Below, in pieces: positions 28,097 to 36,810 of a stretch of DNA of 64,000 nucleotides. Source of the stretch: CAVSRC01 sp963732845 (GTDB taxonomy: Bacteria; Pseudomonadota; Alphaproteobacteria; Rhizobiales; Kaistiaceae); contig CAVTBE010000021.1 of NCBI GenBank assembly GCA_963732845.1, positions 62,001 to 126,000 of the forward strand, read 5' to 3'. The position numbers and the translations under genes are program-made. The notes beneath the pieces are model-generated. The model was not told where the DNA came from, did not search any database, and worked only from the letters and a program-made list of their open reading frames with translations. Positions within the stretch are counted from its first letter, which is position 1. Each line of letters begins with the position of its first letter.

Positions 28097-28810
28097 CTAG
28101 CCGAACTTCAGGAAGAGCTTGGAATAGGGCACCTTCAGGTTGCCCAGCGCGGCCTTCGCCGCCGCCGCGTCACCATTGCGGGCCGCGTCGGAAAGGGCGG
28201 TGACGCTCGCCGTCATGCCGTCGAGCAGCTTGCCATAGGCGGGATCGGAGGCTTCCACCGGCGGATGCGCCTTGATGTCGGCGGCGAGATAGGCAAGCAC
28301 CGCGGCGTCCTCGCGCAAGATTCCGAGCCCGGCCGCGTCGAAGCCGCTGTAGTCCTTGCCGAGAACGTCTTCCATCTTGGCGTGGTAGGCATTCATGCGG
28401 TCGGAGAAGCCGACGACGCCGTTGCGCTCGTGCAGGCCGCCGACCTCGAAGCGGATCGCCTCCAGCGTTTCATGCGCTTCCGGCAGCTTGCCGGCGGCAA
28501 CCTCTTGCGCTGCCTTGTCGGCGATTGCGCCGACCTTGGTGAGCGTGTCGGCATAGGCGGGATCGTCGGCGTATTGCGGCGGGGCTTCGGTGTTCGCCGC
28601 GGCGAGCGCCGACCACTTCTGGCGGAAGGCGTCGACCGCCTTGACGGCGGTGTCCGGCTGGTTGGCGTTGGTCTGGAAGAGGGCACCACGATAATCGGCA
28701 TAGGCGCCGCGCATCGCCGTCTCGAAATCGGCAACCGGCGCGGCATTGGCGCTGCCGATCAGGACGAAGGTGAGGGCGGCGGCGCCGGCCAGGCGGGAAA
28801 ACGCAGTCAT
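28097..28810 (-). CDS. Secreted helical protein of unknown function
   Basis: 237 residues with a clear signal peptide (MTAFSRLAGAAALTFVLIGS, cleavage after ANA). The mature protein is rich in Ala, Lys and aromatic residues and is predicted by eye to be all-helical: ADFETAMRGAYADYRGALFQ, HETLEAIRFEVGGLHERNG, GFSDRMNAYHAKMEDVLGKD and a final KVPYSKLFLKFG. No cysteine and no CxxCH. It looks like a periplasmic helical bundle; I cannot name the family. An AT-rich stretch (about 28840-28868) upstream is a likely promoter region. Confidence 0.75.
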   Translation of the reverse strand: MTAFSRLAGAAALTFVLIGSANAAPVADFETAMRGAYADYRGALFQTNANQPDTAVKAVDAFRQKWSALAAANTEAPPQYADDPAYADTLTKVGAIADKAAQEVAAGKLPEAHETLEAIRFEVGGLHERNGVVGFSDRMNAYHAKMEDVLGKDYSGFDAAGLGILREDAAVLAYLAADIKAHPPVEASDPAYGKLLDGMTASVTALSDAARNGDAAAAKAALGNLKVPYSKLFLKFG

Positions 28811-29023
28811 TTGGGTGGCTCCAGTATGGGTTCGGTGTCTGTTTAAATTCGTATTCTTGAATATATACGGTGCGAGCGCGGAATTCCTATGCTGCGTCGT
28901 GCGGAAATAAGGCGGCGACGGCAACTGCATGGCCTTTTTGCGGAAATCTTAACAAGGCCGCAGGGCCGGCGGTGCTATCTGCGAGGCTGTCCACGTCAGC
29001 CATCGTGCCCCGGAGGCGCCCCC

Positions 29024-29449
29024 ATGCTGCGCATCGTTATGCTTGCCTTCATTGCCCTCCTGCCCGTCGTGTCGGCCTCAGCCGAGCAGGGCTATTCCCA
29101 GCAGACCCAAGTTACGCCTCTGCTTGCCACTGGCGAGACGATCATCGGCCAGCCTTTCGTCTATCCGCAGGGAACGGCCAAGGTGACCGCCGTTATCGTC
29201 ACCGTCCCGCCGGGCGGCGAAACCGGCTGGCACGAGCATGCCGTGCCGCTCTTTGCTTATGTGCTCGATGGCGCGCTTGACGTCGATTACGGCGACAAGG
29301 GCACGCGCATCTACAAGGCCGGCGACAGCCTGATGGAAGCGATGAACTGGCCGCACAACGGCACCAACAAAGGCGACGTACCGGTGCGCATCCTTGCCGT
29401 CTACATCGGCGCCGAGGGCATCCCCAACGCGACGCCGGTGACCAAGTGA
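29024..29449 (+). CDS. Secreted cupin-domain protein
   Basis: 141 residues; signal peptide MLRIVMLAFIALLPVVSASA, then a small beta-barrel with the cupin motif 1 PPGGETGWHEHAVPLFAYVL (metal His residues) and motif 2 around GDSLMEAMNWPHNGTN. Periplasmic single-cupin proteins of this type are common in alphaproteobacteria and of unknown substrate. The ATG at 29024 gives the signal peptide; the frame extends upstream without one. Divergent from the preceding hypothetical gene. Confidence 0.85.
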   Translation: MLRIVMLAFIALLPVVSASAEQGYSQQTQVTPLLATGETIIGQPFVYPQGTAKVTAVIVTVPPGGETGWHEHAVPLFAYVLDGALDVDYGDKGTRIYKAGDSLMEAMNWPHNGTNKGDVPVRILAVYIGAEGIPNATPVTK

Positions 29450-29467
29450 CGACGACGAGGGCGGCAA

Positions 29468-29812
29468 ATGAACGGCGAAGACAAAATCACCCGAGGCGAA
29501 GTCCAATGGGTTGATATGGCCATGGAAGACTCTAGCCAGCCGCCGCGGCGGCCGCCGCCGCGCTTTTCGATCGCGTTGTGGCTGCCGGCGATCGTCGGCC
29601 TGACGGTCGCGCTCCTGCTCGGCGCTTTCACCTCCCTCGGCATGGCGGCGCCGGTTTTCCCGGCGCTGACCGGCCGGGCCGTGGAAAAGGCCGACATCAT
29701 TCCGGCCGAGACGGAACGCGCCATCACGACGAGGCTTGCGGCTCTGGCCCGGCACGTCCCGCCGCTGCCGGGCAACCTGAACGCGCTTCCCAACAAAGTG
29801 ATTCTGTTCTGA
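29468..29812 (+). CDS. Small single-pass membrane protein, unknown function
   Basis: 114 residues. A Pro/Arg-rich cytoplasmic stretch (SSQPPRRPPPRF) precedes one membrane segment (about residues 35-60), then a charged region (AVEKADIIPAETERAITTRL). No recognised family. The start has GAGGG upstream, 18 bases after the cupin gene, so the two may be co-transcribed. Codon use looks normal for the window. Confidence 0.5.
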   Translation: MNGEDKITRGEVQWVDMAMEDSSQPPRRPPPRFSIALWLPAIVGLTVALLLGAFTSLGMAAPVFPALTGRAVEKADIIPAETERAITTRLAALARHVPPLPGNLNALPNKVILF

Positions 29813-29856
29813 AGCCGGTTCCATCCGGCCGGGCAAGGCTCTAGTTTGCCGGCCGC

Positions 29857-31881
29857 ATGAACAAGGATCTCCATAGACCCGGACACGCGGCGGCAGGCGG
29901 GCTCGCCGATGCGCTGAGCGCGGCCGTGGCGCATATCCAGGCCGGGCGACTCGATGCGGCGGCGGCGCTCATATCCGCCGGCGGCGCGGCGCTGAAGAAC
30001 CCGGTCGGCCGCAACATCATGGGCGATATCCGCCTGAGAGAGGGGCGGCCGCGCGACGCGCTGCGCGAGTTCGACGCGGCGGTTCGCCTGGTTCCCGCCT
30101 TCCCCGAGGCTCACTGCAACCGCGGCGTGGCGCTGCAGGAACTCGGCCGGCTCAGCGATGCGCTGGCCGCCGAGGACAGGGCGCTGGCGCTGAGGCCGAC
30201 CTATGCGACGGCGCATTTCAACCGCGGCAACATTCTGCGCGACCTCGGCCGGGCGGAAGAGGCGATCGCCGCCTACGACCGGGCGCTGACGGTGCAGCCG
30301 GCCTATCCGGAGGCGCTGGTCAATCGCGGCATGGCGCGGGTCGACAGCGGCAAGGCGGTCGAAGCGCTCGCCGACTTCCGCCGGGCGCTGGCGCTCCGCC
30401 CGGGCTACGCCGCGGCGCATATCGGCGCTGCCGACGCCCATGGCCGGCTCAACCAGGTGGCGGAAGCGCTGACGGAAATCGACAAGGCTCTGGCGAGCGA
30501 TCCGGAGAACCGCGGCGCCCTGCTGGTGAAAGCGGTCATCCTGCGCGAGGCCGATCGTGGCGAGGAGGGGCTCGCCATCGTCGAGGCGATCCTCGCCCGC
30601 GACCCGGCGGATGCCGGCGCCCATATCAGCCGCGCCCACGCCCTGGCGAAGCTGAGGCGTTTTGCCGAAGCGCTCGCCGTGGCGGACGCGGCCATCGCGG
30701 TCGCGCCGAAGACCGCCGAGGCGCATGTGGTGCGCGGCATGGCGCTCGGTCAGCTCGGCTGCTTCGACGAGACGTGGAAGGCGCTCGATCTTGCCGAACG
30801 CCTCGGCGCATCCGGCGCGTCTCTGCACCACACGCGGGCGGTCGCCTATTACAATGTCGGCCGGCTCAAGGACGCGCTCGCCGCCTATGACAGCGCCATT
30901 GCGGCCGATCCGGACAACATGGTCGTGCGCTACCATCGCGGCCTCCTGTTTCTCGCCTGGGGCGATTACGAAACGGGCTGGGCCGAGCACGAGTGGCGGC
31001 TGAAGGTCGGCACGGTCGCCCGGCCGGACCTGCTCAAGCTGGCGTCGAAGTGGCAGGGCGAGGACATCAGCGGCAGACGTGTGCTGCTCTATGCGGAGCA
31101 GGGGGCGGGCGATGCCATCCAGTTTGTGCGCTATGCGCCGCTGGTTGCGGCACGCGGAGCGCGGGTGTCGATGGTGGTGCACGAGTCGCTCCGCCGGCTG
31201 TTTGCAGCGAACTTCCCCGACATGGATGTGGCCAGCGCCATCGGCATGCGCTCCGGCTTCGACTATCAGGCGCCGCTGATGAGCCTGCCGGCGATCTTCC
31301 GGACGCATAGCGAGGCGGAAATCCCCCGCGACGTGCCTTATCTCGTCGCCGACCCGGAGCGGGTCGCCAAATGGGCGGCGCGTCTCGGCGGCGAGGGGTT
31401 CAAGGTCGGCATCAGCTGGCAGGGCAATGCCGAATATGGCAGCGACCAGTTCCGCTCGATCCCGCTCAAGCATTTCGCGCCGCTGGCGGAGGTGCCTGGC
31501 GTGCGGCTGATCAGCGTGCAGGCGGTCTACGGTCTCGACCAGTTGCAGGGCCTGCCGGACGGCATGGTGGTGGAGACACTCGGCGAGGAGCTGGTGGCCA
31601 ATCCCGACGGCTTCCGCGAGATGGCGGCGGTGATGGCCAATCTCGACCTGATCATCGTGTCGGATTCGGCGCCGGCCCACCTCGCCGGCGCCCTCGGGCG
31701 GCCGGTCTGGGTGGCGCTGCGCGATCAGCCGGACTGGCGCTGGATGGTCGATCGCACCGATTCGCCCTGGTACCCGACCATGCGATTGTTCCAGCAGAGC
31801 CAGCCGCGGGACTGGACGGGCGTCTTCGCGCGGATCGCCGCGGCGCTCGGCGCGGAAGCCGCAAGCAAGGTGCAGCCATGA
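29857..31881 (+). CDS. TPR protein with C-terminal glycosyltransferase-like domain, copy 1
   Basis: 674 residues. About ten tetratricopeptide repeats fill the first 380 residues (for example AHCNRGVALQELGRLSDALA, ATAHFNRGNILRDLGRAEEA). The C-terminal domain, about residues 400-660, has GRRVLLYAEQGAGDAIQFVR, GFKVGISWQGNAEYGSDQFR and DLIIVSDSAPAHLAGALGRP, typical of the heptosyltransferase-like GT-B domain found after TPRs in bacterial protein glycosyltransferases such as FlmG. Acceptor and sugar are unknown. The following gene is a paralogue overlapping it by ATGA. It is about 23 kb from flagellin. Confidence 0.85.
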   Translation: MNKDLHRPGHAAAGGLADALSAAVAHIQAGRLDAAAALISAGGAALKNPVGRNIMGDIRLREGRPRDALREFDAAVRLVPAFPEAHCNRGVALQELGRLSDALAAEDRALALRPTYATAHFNRGNILRDLGRAEEAIAAYDRALTVQPAYPEALVNRGMARVDSGKAVEALADFRRALALRPGYAAAHIGAADAHGRLNQVAEALTEIDKALASDPENRGALLVKAVILREADRGEEGLAIVEAILARDPADAGAHISRAHALAKLRRFAEALAVADAAIAVAPKTAEAHVVRGMALGQLGCFDETWKALDLAERLGASGASLHHTRAVAYYNVGRLKDALAAYDSAIAADPDNMVVRYHRGLLFLAWGDYETGWAEHEWRLKVGTVARPDLLKLASKWQGEDISGRRVLLYAEQGAGDAIQFVRYAPLVAARGARVSMVVHESLRRLFAANFPDMDVASAIGMRSGFDYQAPLMSLPAIFRTHSEAEIPRDVPYLVADPERVAKWAARLGGEGFKVGISWQGNAEYGSDQFRSIPLKHFAPLAEVPGVRLISVQAVYGLDQLQGLPDGMVVETLGEELVANPDGFREMAAVMANLDLIIVSDSAPAHLAGALGRPVWVALRDQPDWRWMVDRTDSPWYPTMRLFQQSQPRDWTGVFARIAAALGAEAASKVQP

Positions 31882-33674
31882 AGCGGGGTGCTGCGGATAG
31901 AGACCGGGCCGCGGTGGAAGCGGCGATCGCGCGGGCGGCCGGGCTCGCCCAGGCGGGACGGCTGCGCGAAGCGGTAGAGAGTCTGCAGCGCGACCGCGCC
32001 GCGATGGCCCATCCGGCCGGGTGCAACGTGCTCGGCACGCTGTTGATGCAGACCGGCGCTGCCGGGCCGGCGCTCGGCTGTTTCGACCGGGCGGTGGCGC
32101 TGGCGCCGGCCTTCGCCGATGCGCATTCCAATCGTGGCGTCGCCCTGCAGGAACTCGGCCGGCTGGAGGATGCACTCGCCGCCTTCCGGGCGGCGCTCAG
32201 TGCAGCGCCCGGCCATCTCAATGCGCTGATGAACAGCGGCACCGTGCTGAAGCTCCTCGGTCGCAACGACGAGGCCGGTCAGGCCTTCGACCGCGTGCTG
32301 GCGCTCAAGCCCAACCTCGCCGAAGCGGCGCTGAAGCGCGCCTATGTCCACATGGAGCGCCAAGACCACGCGGCGTCGCTGGCAGATTTCGAACGGGTGC
32401 TCGGCCTTGAGCCGGGCAATGGCGCGGCGGCGCTCGGACGGGTCTCGGCGCTCACCTCGCTCCGGCGATATGACGCGGCGCTTGCCGGCATCGACCGCAT
32501 CCTGGCGGCGCGGCCGGCCGACGTCGAGGCAACGGTGGTGCGCGGCCAGATCCTGATCGAGCTGGAGCGCCCGGCAGAGGCGCTCGATCTGGCCGAGGGG
32601 CTGATAAAGCGCGGGCTCGGCGGCAGCAAGGCGGAGATCGTCAAGGCCGCGGCGCTGTGGCGGCTCGGGCGGCGCGACGCGGCCATTGCCGCTGGCGCGG
32701 AAGCGGCCCGCCGACATCCACAGGACGTGCAGATCCGTCAGGCGCTGTCGCAATACTATCTCGGCACGGGCGATTTCGCCCATGGCTGGGAGGCCTACGA
32801 GTTCCGCGCCGGCACCTTCGACAGCAAGCAGGCAGCCTTCGAGAGGCAGGCGCCGCGCTGGGCCGGCGAGGACCTCAAAGGCAAGACGATCCTGGTCTTT
32901 TCCGAGCAGGGGATCGGCGACACGATCCAGTTTGCCCGCTTCCTGGCGAGCCTCTCTGAGGCCGGGGCGACGGTGAAGGCTCTGGTGCAGCCGGCGCTCC
33001 TCAATCTGGCGCGCTCGCTGCCGGCGCCGGTGGAATGGTTCGACCGGCCGAGCGCCGTCGGCGGCTTCGACTATCAGATCCCGTTGCTCAGCCTGCCGCG
33101 CGTCCTGGGGACGACCATCGACAGCATTCCGGCCGCCGTGCCCTATCTGGCGCCGGAGCCCGAACGGGTGGCCTGGTGGCGCGAGCGCATCGGCGACGCT
33201 GGGACGCGCATCGGCGTCGTCTGGCAGGGCAATCCGCGCTATGGCGCCGACCATCGCCGCTCGGTGCCGCTCCGACACTTCGCACCGCTGGCGGCGCTGC
33301 CGGACGTCCGGCTGATCAGCCTGCAGGCGGTCCACGGGCTCGACCAGCTCGATGCTCTGCCCGAAGGGATGGCGGTCGAGCAGCTCGGCGAGACGATCAC
33401 TGCCAATCCGGACGGGATATCGGAGATCGCGGCGGCGATGGCGGCGCTCGACCTGGTGGTGTCGTCGGACACGGCCGTTGCGCATCTGGCCGGCGCACTG
33501 GGGGTGCGCGTGTGGCTGGCGCTTTCCGACGATCCCGACTGGCGCTGGCTGCTCGACCGCGCCGATTTGCCCTGGTACCCGACCATGCGGCTCTTCCGCC
33601 AGAAGAACCGTGGCGACTGGGAAGGCGTCTTCGCCGACATGGCGGCAGCGCTTGAGGAGAGCGCCGGCGCGTAA
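31878..33674 (+). CDS. TPR protein with C-terminal glycosyltransferase-like domain, copy 2
   Basis: 598 residues, a paralogue of the preceding gene and overlapping it by four bases. N-terminal TPRs (ADAHSNRGVALQELGRLEDA and similar) then the same GT-B-like domain: GKTILVFSEQGIGDTIQFAR, RIGVVWQGNPRYGADHRRSV, DLVVSSDTAVAHLAGALGVR, and a shared PWYPTMRLF near the end. The TPR part is shorter than in copy 1. The two copies are clearly related but diverged, so the duplication is not recent. Confidence 0.85.
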   Translation: MKRGAADRDRAAVEAAIARAAGLAQAGRLREAVESLQRDRAAMAHPAGCNVLGTLLMQTGAAGPALGCFDRAVALAPAFADAHSNRGVALQELGRLEDALAAFRAALSAAPGHLNALMNSGTVLKLLGRNDEAGQAFDRVLALKPNLAEAALKRAYVHMERQDHAASLADFERVLGLEPGNGAAALGRVSALTSLRRYDAALAGIDRILAARPADVEATVVRGQILIELERPAEALDLAEGLIKRGLGGSKAEIVKAAALWRLGRRDAAIAAGAEAARRHPQDVQIRQALSQYYLGTGDFAHGWEAYEFRAGTFDSKQAAFERQAPRWAGEDLKGKTILVFSEQGIGDTIQFARFLASLSEAGATVKALVQPALLNLARSLPAPVEWFDRPSAVGGFDYQIPLLSLPRVLGTTIDSIPAAVPYLAPEPERVAWWRERIGDAGTRIGVVWQGNPRYGADHRRSVPLRHFAPLAALPDVRLISLQAVHGLDQLDALPEGMAVEQLGETITANPDGISEIAAAMAALDLVVSSDTAVAHLAGALGVRVWLALSDDPDWRWLLDRADLPWYPTMRLFRQKNRGDWEGVFADMAAALEESAGA

Positions 33675-33694
33675 CGTGCGTTGGCGCGCCAAGC

Positions 33695-34161
33695 CTACCC
33701 GCCGAGGCTGGCCAACCCGCACCAGTCGCCGCGTTTGCCGCCGTCATAGGGGCGCACCAGACCGCTCTTGAGCATCGCCGCGCTCAAGCTCAGCCCGTCC
33801 GGCACCGTCGTCACATCCGCCTCGACGCGACCGTAATACTTGTCGCCGGTCACATTGCGCAGCATCACCTGCGGCGTCGTCTCCTCGGCCAGCCGCCGCC
33901 GCGCCGCGGCCGCGCGGTCCTTCTCGCGCGGGCAACGGCCGTGCAGCTCGGGCGCGTCGATGCCCCTCAGCCGCACGCTGGTGGTCAGCGCCATGCCGAG
34001 CCAGACCGGCACTTCGACGGTCAACGTGTCCCCGTCGATCACGTCCTTGACAGTGGCGACGAACGGCCCAGCCAGACGCTCCTTTGCCGCGGCCCCGGCA
34101 GACCCTGCGGCAAGCGCCAGGGCAGTAGCCCCGGAATCAAGATCTTTTGAACGCCCGACAT
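33695..34161 (-). CDS. Secreted thermonuclease-like (SNase fold) protein (one frame break)
   Basis: About 155 residues once repaired. The signal peptide starts at ATG 34161 (MSGVQKILIPG) with GAAGGG upstream; one G seems missing in a G run near 34131, after which TALALAAGSAGAAA completes the signal. The SNase/OB core follows: ATVKDVIDGDTLTVEVPVW, RLRGIDAPEL (catalytic Asp and Arg region), GDKYYGRVEADVTT and GLVRPYDGG near the end. Likely a periplasmic nuclease or nuclease-derived protein. It is divergent from htpX. Confidence 0.8.
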
Positions 34162-34184
34162 GCCGCCGCCCTTCGCGAATCACG

Positions 34185-34198
34185 AGGAATATATTCCT
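34185..34198. promoter_or_regulatory. Perfect 14-bp AT-rich palindrome in the SNase-htpX divergent gap
   Basis: AGGAATATATTCCT, a perfect palindrome and markedly AT-rich against its surroundings, 24 bases upstream of the SNase-like start codon. A related half-like element, GGAAATATATC, occurs about 35 bases further into the gap. The position suggests an operator or promoter core; no known regulator can be assigned. Confidence 0.45.
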
Positions 34199-34396
34199 GA
34201 TACGCCAGATCGCGCAACAATCGAAGTGCCATTGGAAATATATCATAGGTTGCAGTGATGCCGCATGCGCGCAGAGCGGGCGGCCTGCCGCTCCGCATCG
34301 GCTGCGACCTGCCCGCCAATCCCTTGCGCGTTGGCAGGCGCCTCCCGACATGTAGCGGACCTGAAGAGGGCGACACGGAGAAACGACGGCAGTCCC

Positions 34397-35345
34397 ATGA
34401 ATACGCTTCGTACCGGCATGCTTCTGGCGGCAATGACCGCCATCTTCGTCGGGGTCGGCTTCCTGATCGGCGGCTCGGGCGGCGCCATGATCGCCTTCGT
34501 CGTCGCCGCCGGCATGAACTTCTTCTCCTACTGGAACGCCGACAAGCTGGTGCTGTCGATGAACCGCGCCCGCGAGGTGGACGAGCGGAGCGCCCCGGAG
34601 TTCTACGGCCTCGTCCGCGAGCTGGCCGGCCGCGCCAACCTGCCGATGCCGCGCGTCTATATCGCCGACAACCCGCAGCCCAACGCCTTCGCCACCGGCC
34701 GCGACCCGGACCATGCCGCCGTCTGCGCCACCACCGGGCTCCTGCAGATGCTGTCGCGCGACGAGATCGCCGGCGTCATGGCGCACGAACTCGGCCATGT
34801 GCGCAATCGCGACACGCTGACCATGACGATCACCGCCACGCTCGCCGGCGCCGTCTCCATGCTCGCCAATTTCGGCCTGTTCTTCGGCGGCTTCGGGGGC
34901 AACCGCAACAATCCGCTCGGCTTCGTCGGCGTGCTCATCGCCGCGCTGGTGGCGCCGATCGCCGCGATGATCGTGCAGATGGCGATCAGCCGCACGCGCG
35001 AATACTCCGCCGACCGCGCCGGCGCCGAGATCAGCGGCCAGCCGGAGGCGCTCGCCTCGGCGCTCGGCGAAGATCTCCAACGCCGCCCAGCGCATCCCCA
35101 ATCGGACGGCCGAGCAGAACCCGGCGGCGGCGCATCTGTTCATCGTCAATCCGCTCTCCGGCCAGCGCATGGACAACCTGTTCTCCACCCATCCGGCGAC
35201 CGAGAACCGGATCGCGGCGCTGATGGCGATGGCGCGGGAATCCGGCTACCGGCCGCCGCAACCTCGTCCGGGGCTGTCGACCCGCCCCTCGGTTGCGGTT
35301 CCCAGGGTCGGCACCACCGGCCGTCCGCGGGGCCCGTGGGGATAA
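34397..35345 (+). CDS. htpX: HtpX-type membrane metalloprotease (one frame break)
   Basis: Inner-membrane zinc protease of the envelope/heat-stress quality-control system, family M48B. Two N-terminal membrane segments, NADKLVLSMNRAREVDE, the zinc motif HELGH in GVMAHELGHVRNRD, two more membrane segments and ISRTREYSADRAGAEIS with the third zinc ligand. The frame breaks near 35070 (SALGE then KISNAAQRIPNRTAEQNP); after it the family end NPLSGQRMDNLFSTHPATEN and GPWG stop at 35345. Repaired length about 315 residues, the normal size. Confidence 0.93.
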
Positions 35346-35386
35346 AGCTTGTACCGACCGGATTGGTGGCTTAACCGACTGACCCG

Positions 35387-36711
35387 ATGAATCAATCCAC
35401 CCGCCAGAGAGAGCCCGCCGGTGCCGCCGCCCGCGACGCCGCCGCCGGCCTGCTCGCCGGCGTGCTCGACCGTCGGCAGCCGCTCGATGCGCTGCTCGAC
35501 AGCGACCGCGCCTTCGCCGCGCCTCCCGGATCGCGACCGGCGGCTGGCGCGCGCCATCGCCTCGACGGCGCTCCGCCGTCACGGCACCATCCGTGCCCTC
35601 CTCGACCGGCTGATCGAGCGCAAGCCGCCGCGCTCGCGCGATTTCTTCCACACCCTCGAAATCGCCGCGGCGCAGATCCTGTTCATGCAGGTCGCCGACC
35701 ACGCCGCCGTGTCGCTGGCCATCGACCGGATCGCCGCCGATCCCAAGGCGCGCCACCTGAAGGGCCTTGCCAACGCCGTGCTGCGCCGCGTTGACGCGCG
35801 AGCGCGAACCGCTGCTCGCCGCGCTCGACTGCCTCCGTCGACACGCCCGACTGGCTGTGGGCGCGCTGGGTCGCCGCCTATGGCGAGGAGACCGCGCGCG
35901 CCATCGCCGCCGCGCACCACAGCGAGCCGCCGCTCGACCTCTCGGTGAAGAGCGATCCCGCCGGCTGGGCGGAAAAGCTCGGCGGCGGCGTCACCGCCAC
36001 CGGCTCCGTGCGCCTCGCCGATGCCGGCGCCGATCGAACCGCTCGCCGGCTTCGCCGAGGGCGCCTGGTGGGTGCAGGACATGGCCGCCGCGCTGCCCGC
36101 CCGCCTGCTCGGCGATGTCGCCGGCAAGCGCGTCGCCGATCTCTGCGCCGCGCCCGGCGGCAAGACGGCGGAACTTGCCGCGGCCGGCGCCGACGGTGAC
36201 CGCGGTCGACATCTCCGCCAACCGGCTGAAGCGGCTTGCCGCCAATCTCGCCCGCCTGCAGCTCTCCGCCGAGACGGTGGCCGCCGACATCCTCGACTGG
36301 CAGCCGGCCGAGCCCTTCGATGCCGTGCTCCTCGATGCGCCGTGCTCGACGACCGGCACCATCCGCCGCCACCCGGACGTCGCCTGGCTGAAAGCCCCGG
36401 AGGACGTTGCCAAGCTGGCCGAGGTCCAGGCGCGCTCATCGATCGCGCCGCCGCCATGCTGAAGCCCGGCGGCACGCTCGTCTACTGCACCTGCTCGCTC
36501 GAGCCGGAGGAGGGCGAAGCCCAGCTTTCCGGCGCGGCAGGCCGCAACGACCTGACGCTGAAGCCGGTCACCGCAGCCGAGATCGGCGGCCTGCAAGCCT
36601 TGGTCACCGCCCGCCGGCACGGTCAGGACATTGCCCTGCCACGATGCCGGGAGCGGCGTTCCGCCGGGCATGGACGGCTTTTTCATCATGCGTCTGGCAA
36701 AGGGTGCGTAG
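35387..36711 (+). CDS. rsmB: RsmB, 16S rRNA (cytosine-C5) methyltransferase (about seven frame breaks)
   Basis: Methylates C967-type position of 16S rRNA. N-terminal NusB-like domain (REPAGAAARDAAAGLLAGVL; HTLEIAAAQILFMQVADHAA; HLKGLANAVLRR), then the Rossmann methyltransferase: WWVQDMAAALPA, SAM-binding CAAPGGKTAEL, VDISANRLKRLAANLARL, catalytic DAPCSTTG and YCTCSLEPEEGEAQ, ending GMDGFFIMRLAKGA at 36711. The frame changes near 35520, 35797, 35837, 36031, 36192 and 36612 (each +1) and near 36432 (-1). Every conserved motif is present in one of the frames, which argues for sequence errors, not decay. Repaired length about 439 residues. Confidence 0.88.
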
Positions 36712-36810
36712 CCTTGATCCGTTTGCCCGAAAGGCCGGAAAAGGGCGATAGTCCGGCGGCAGCGATTCGGGCGGAGCGCCGGCCGGTTTCGAAGAGGGAG
36801 AAGCACAGCG

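Noticed and set aside
35387..36711. Programmed frameshifting as the cause of the frame changes
   Set aside because: No slippery heptamers or downstream pseudoknots were seen at the breaks, both directions occur, and too many sites are involved.
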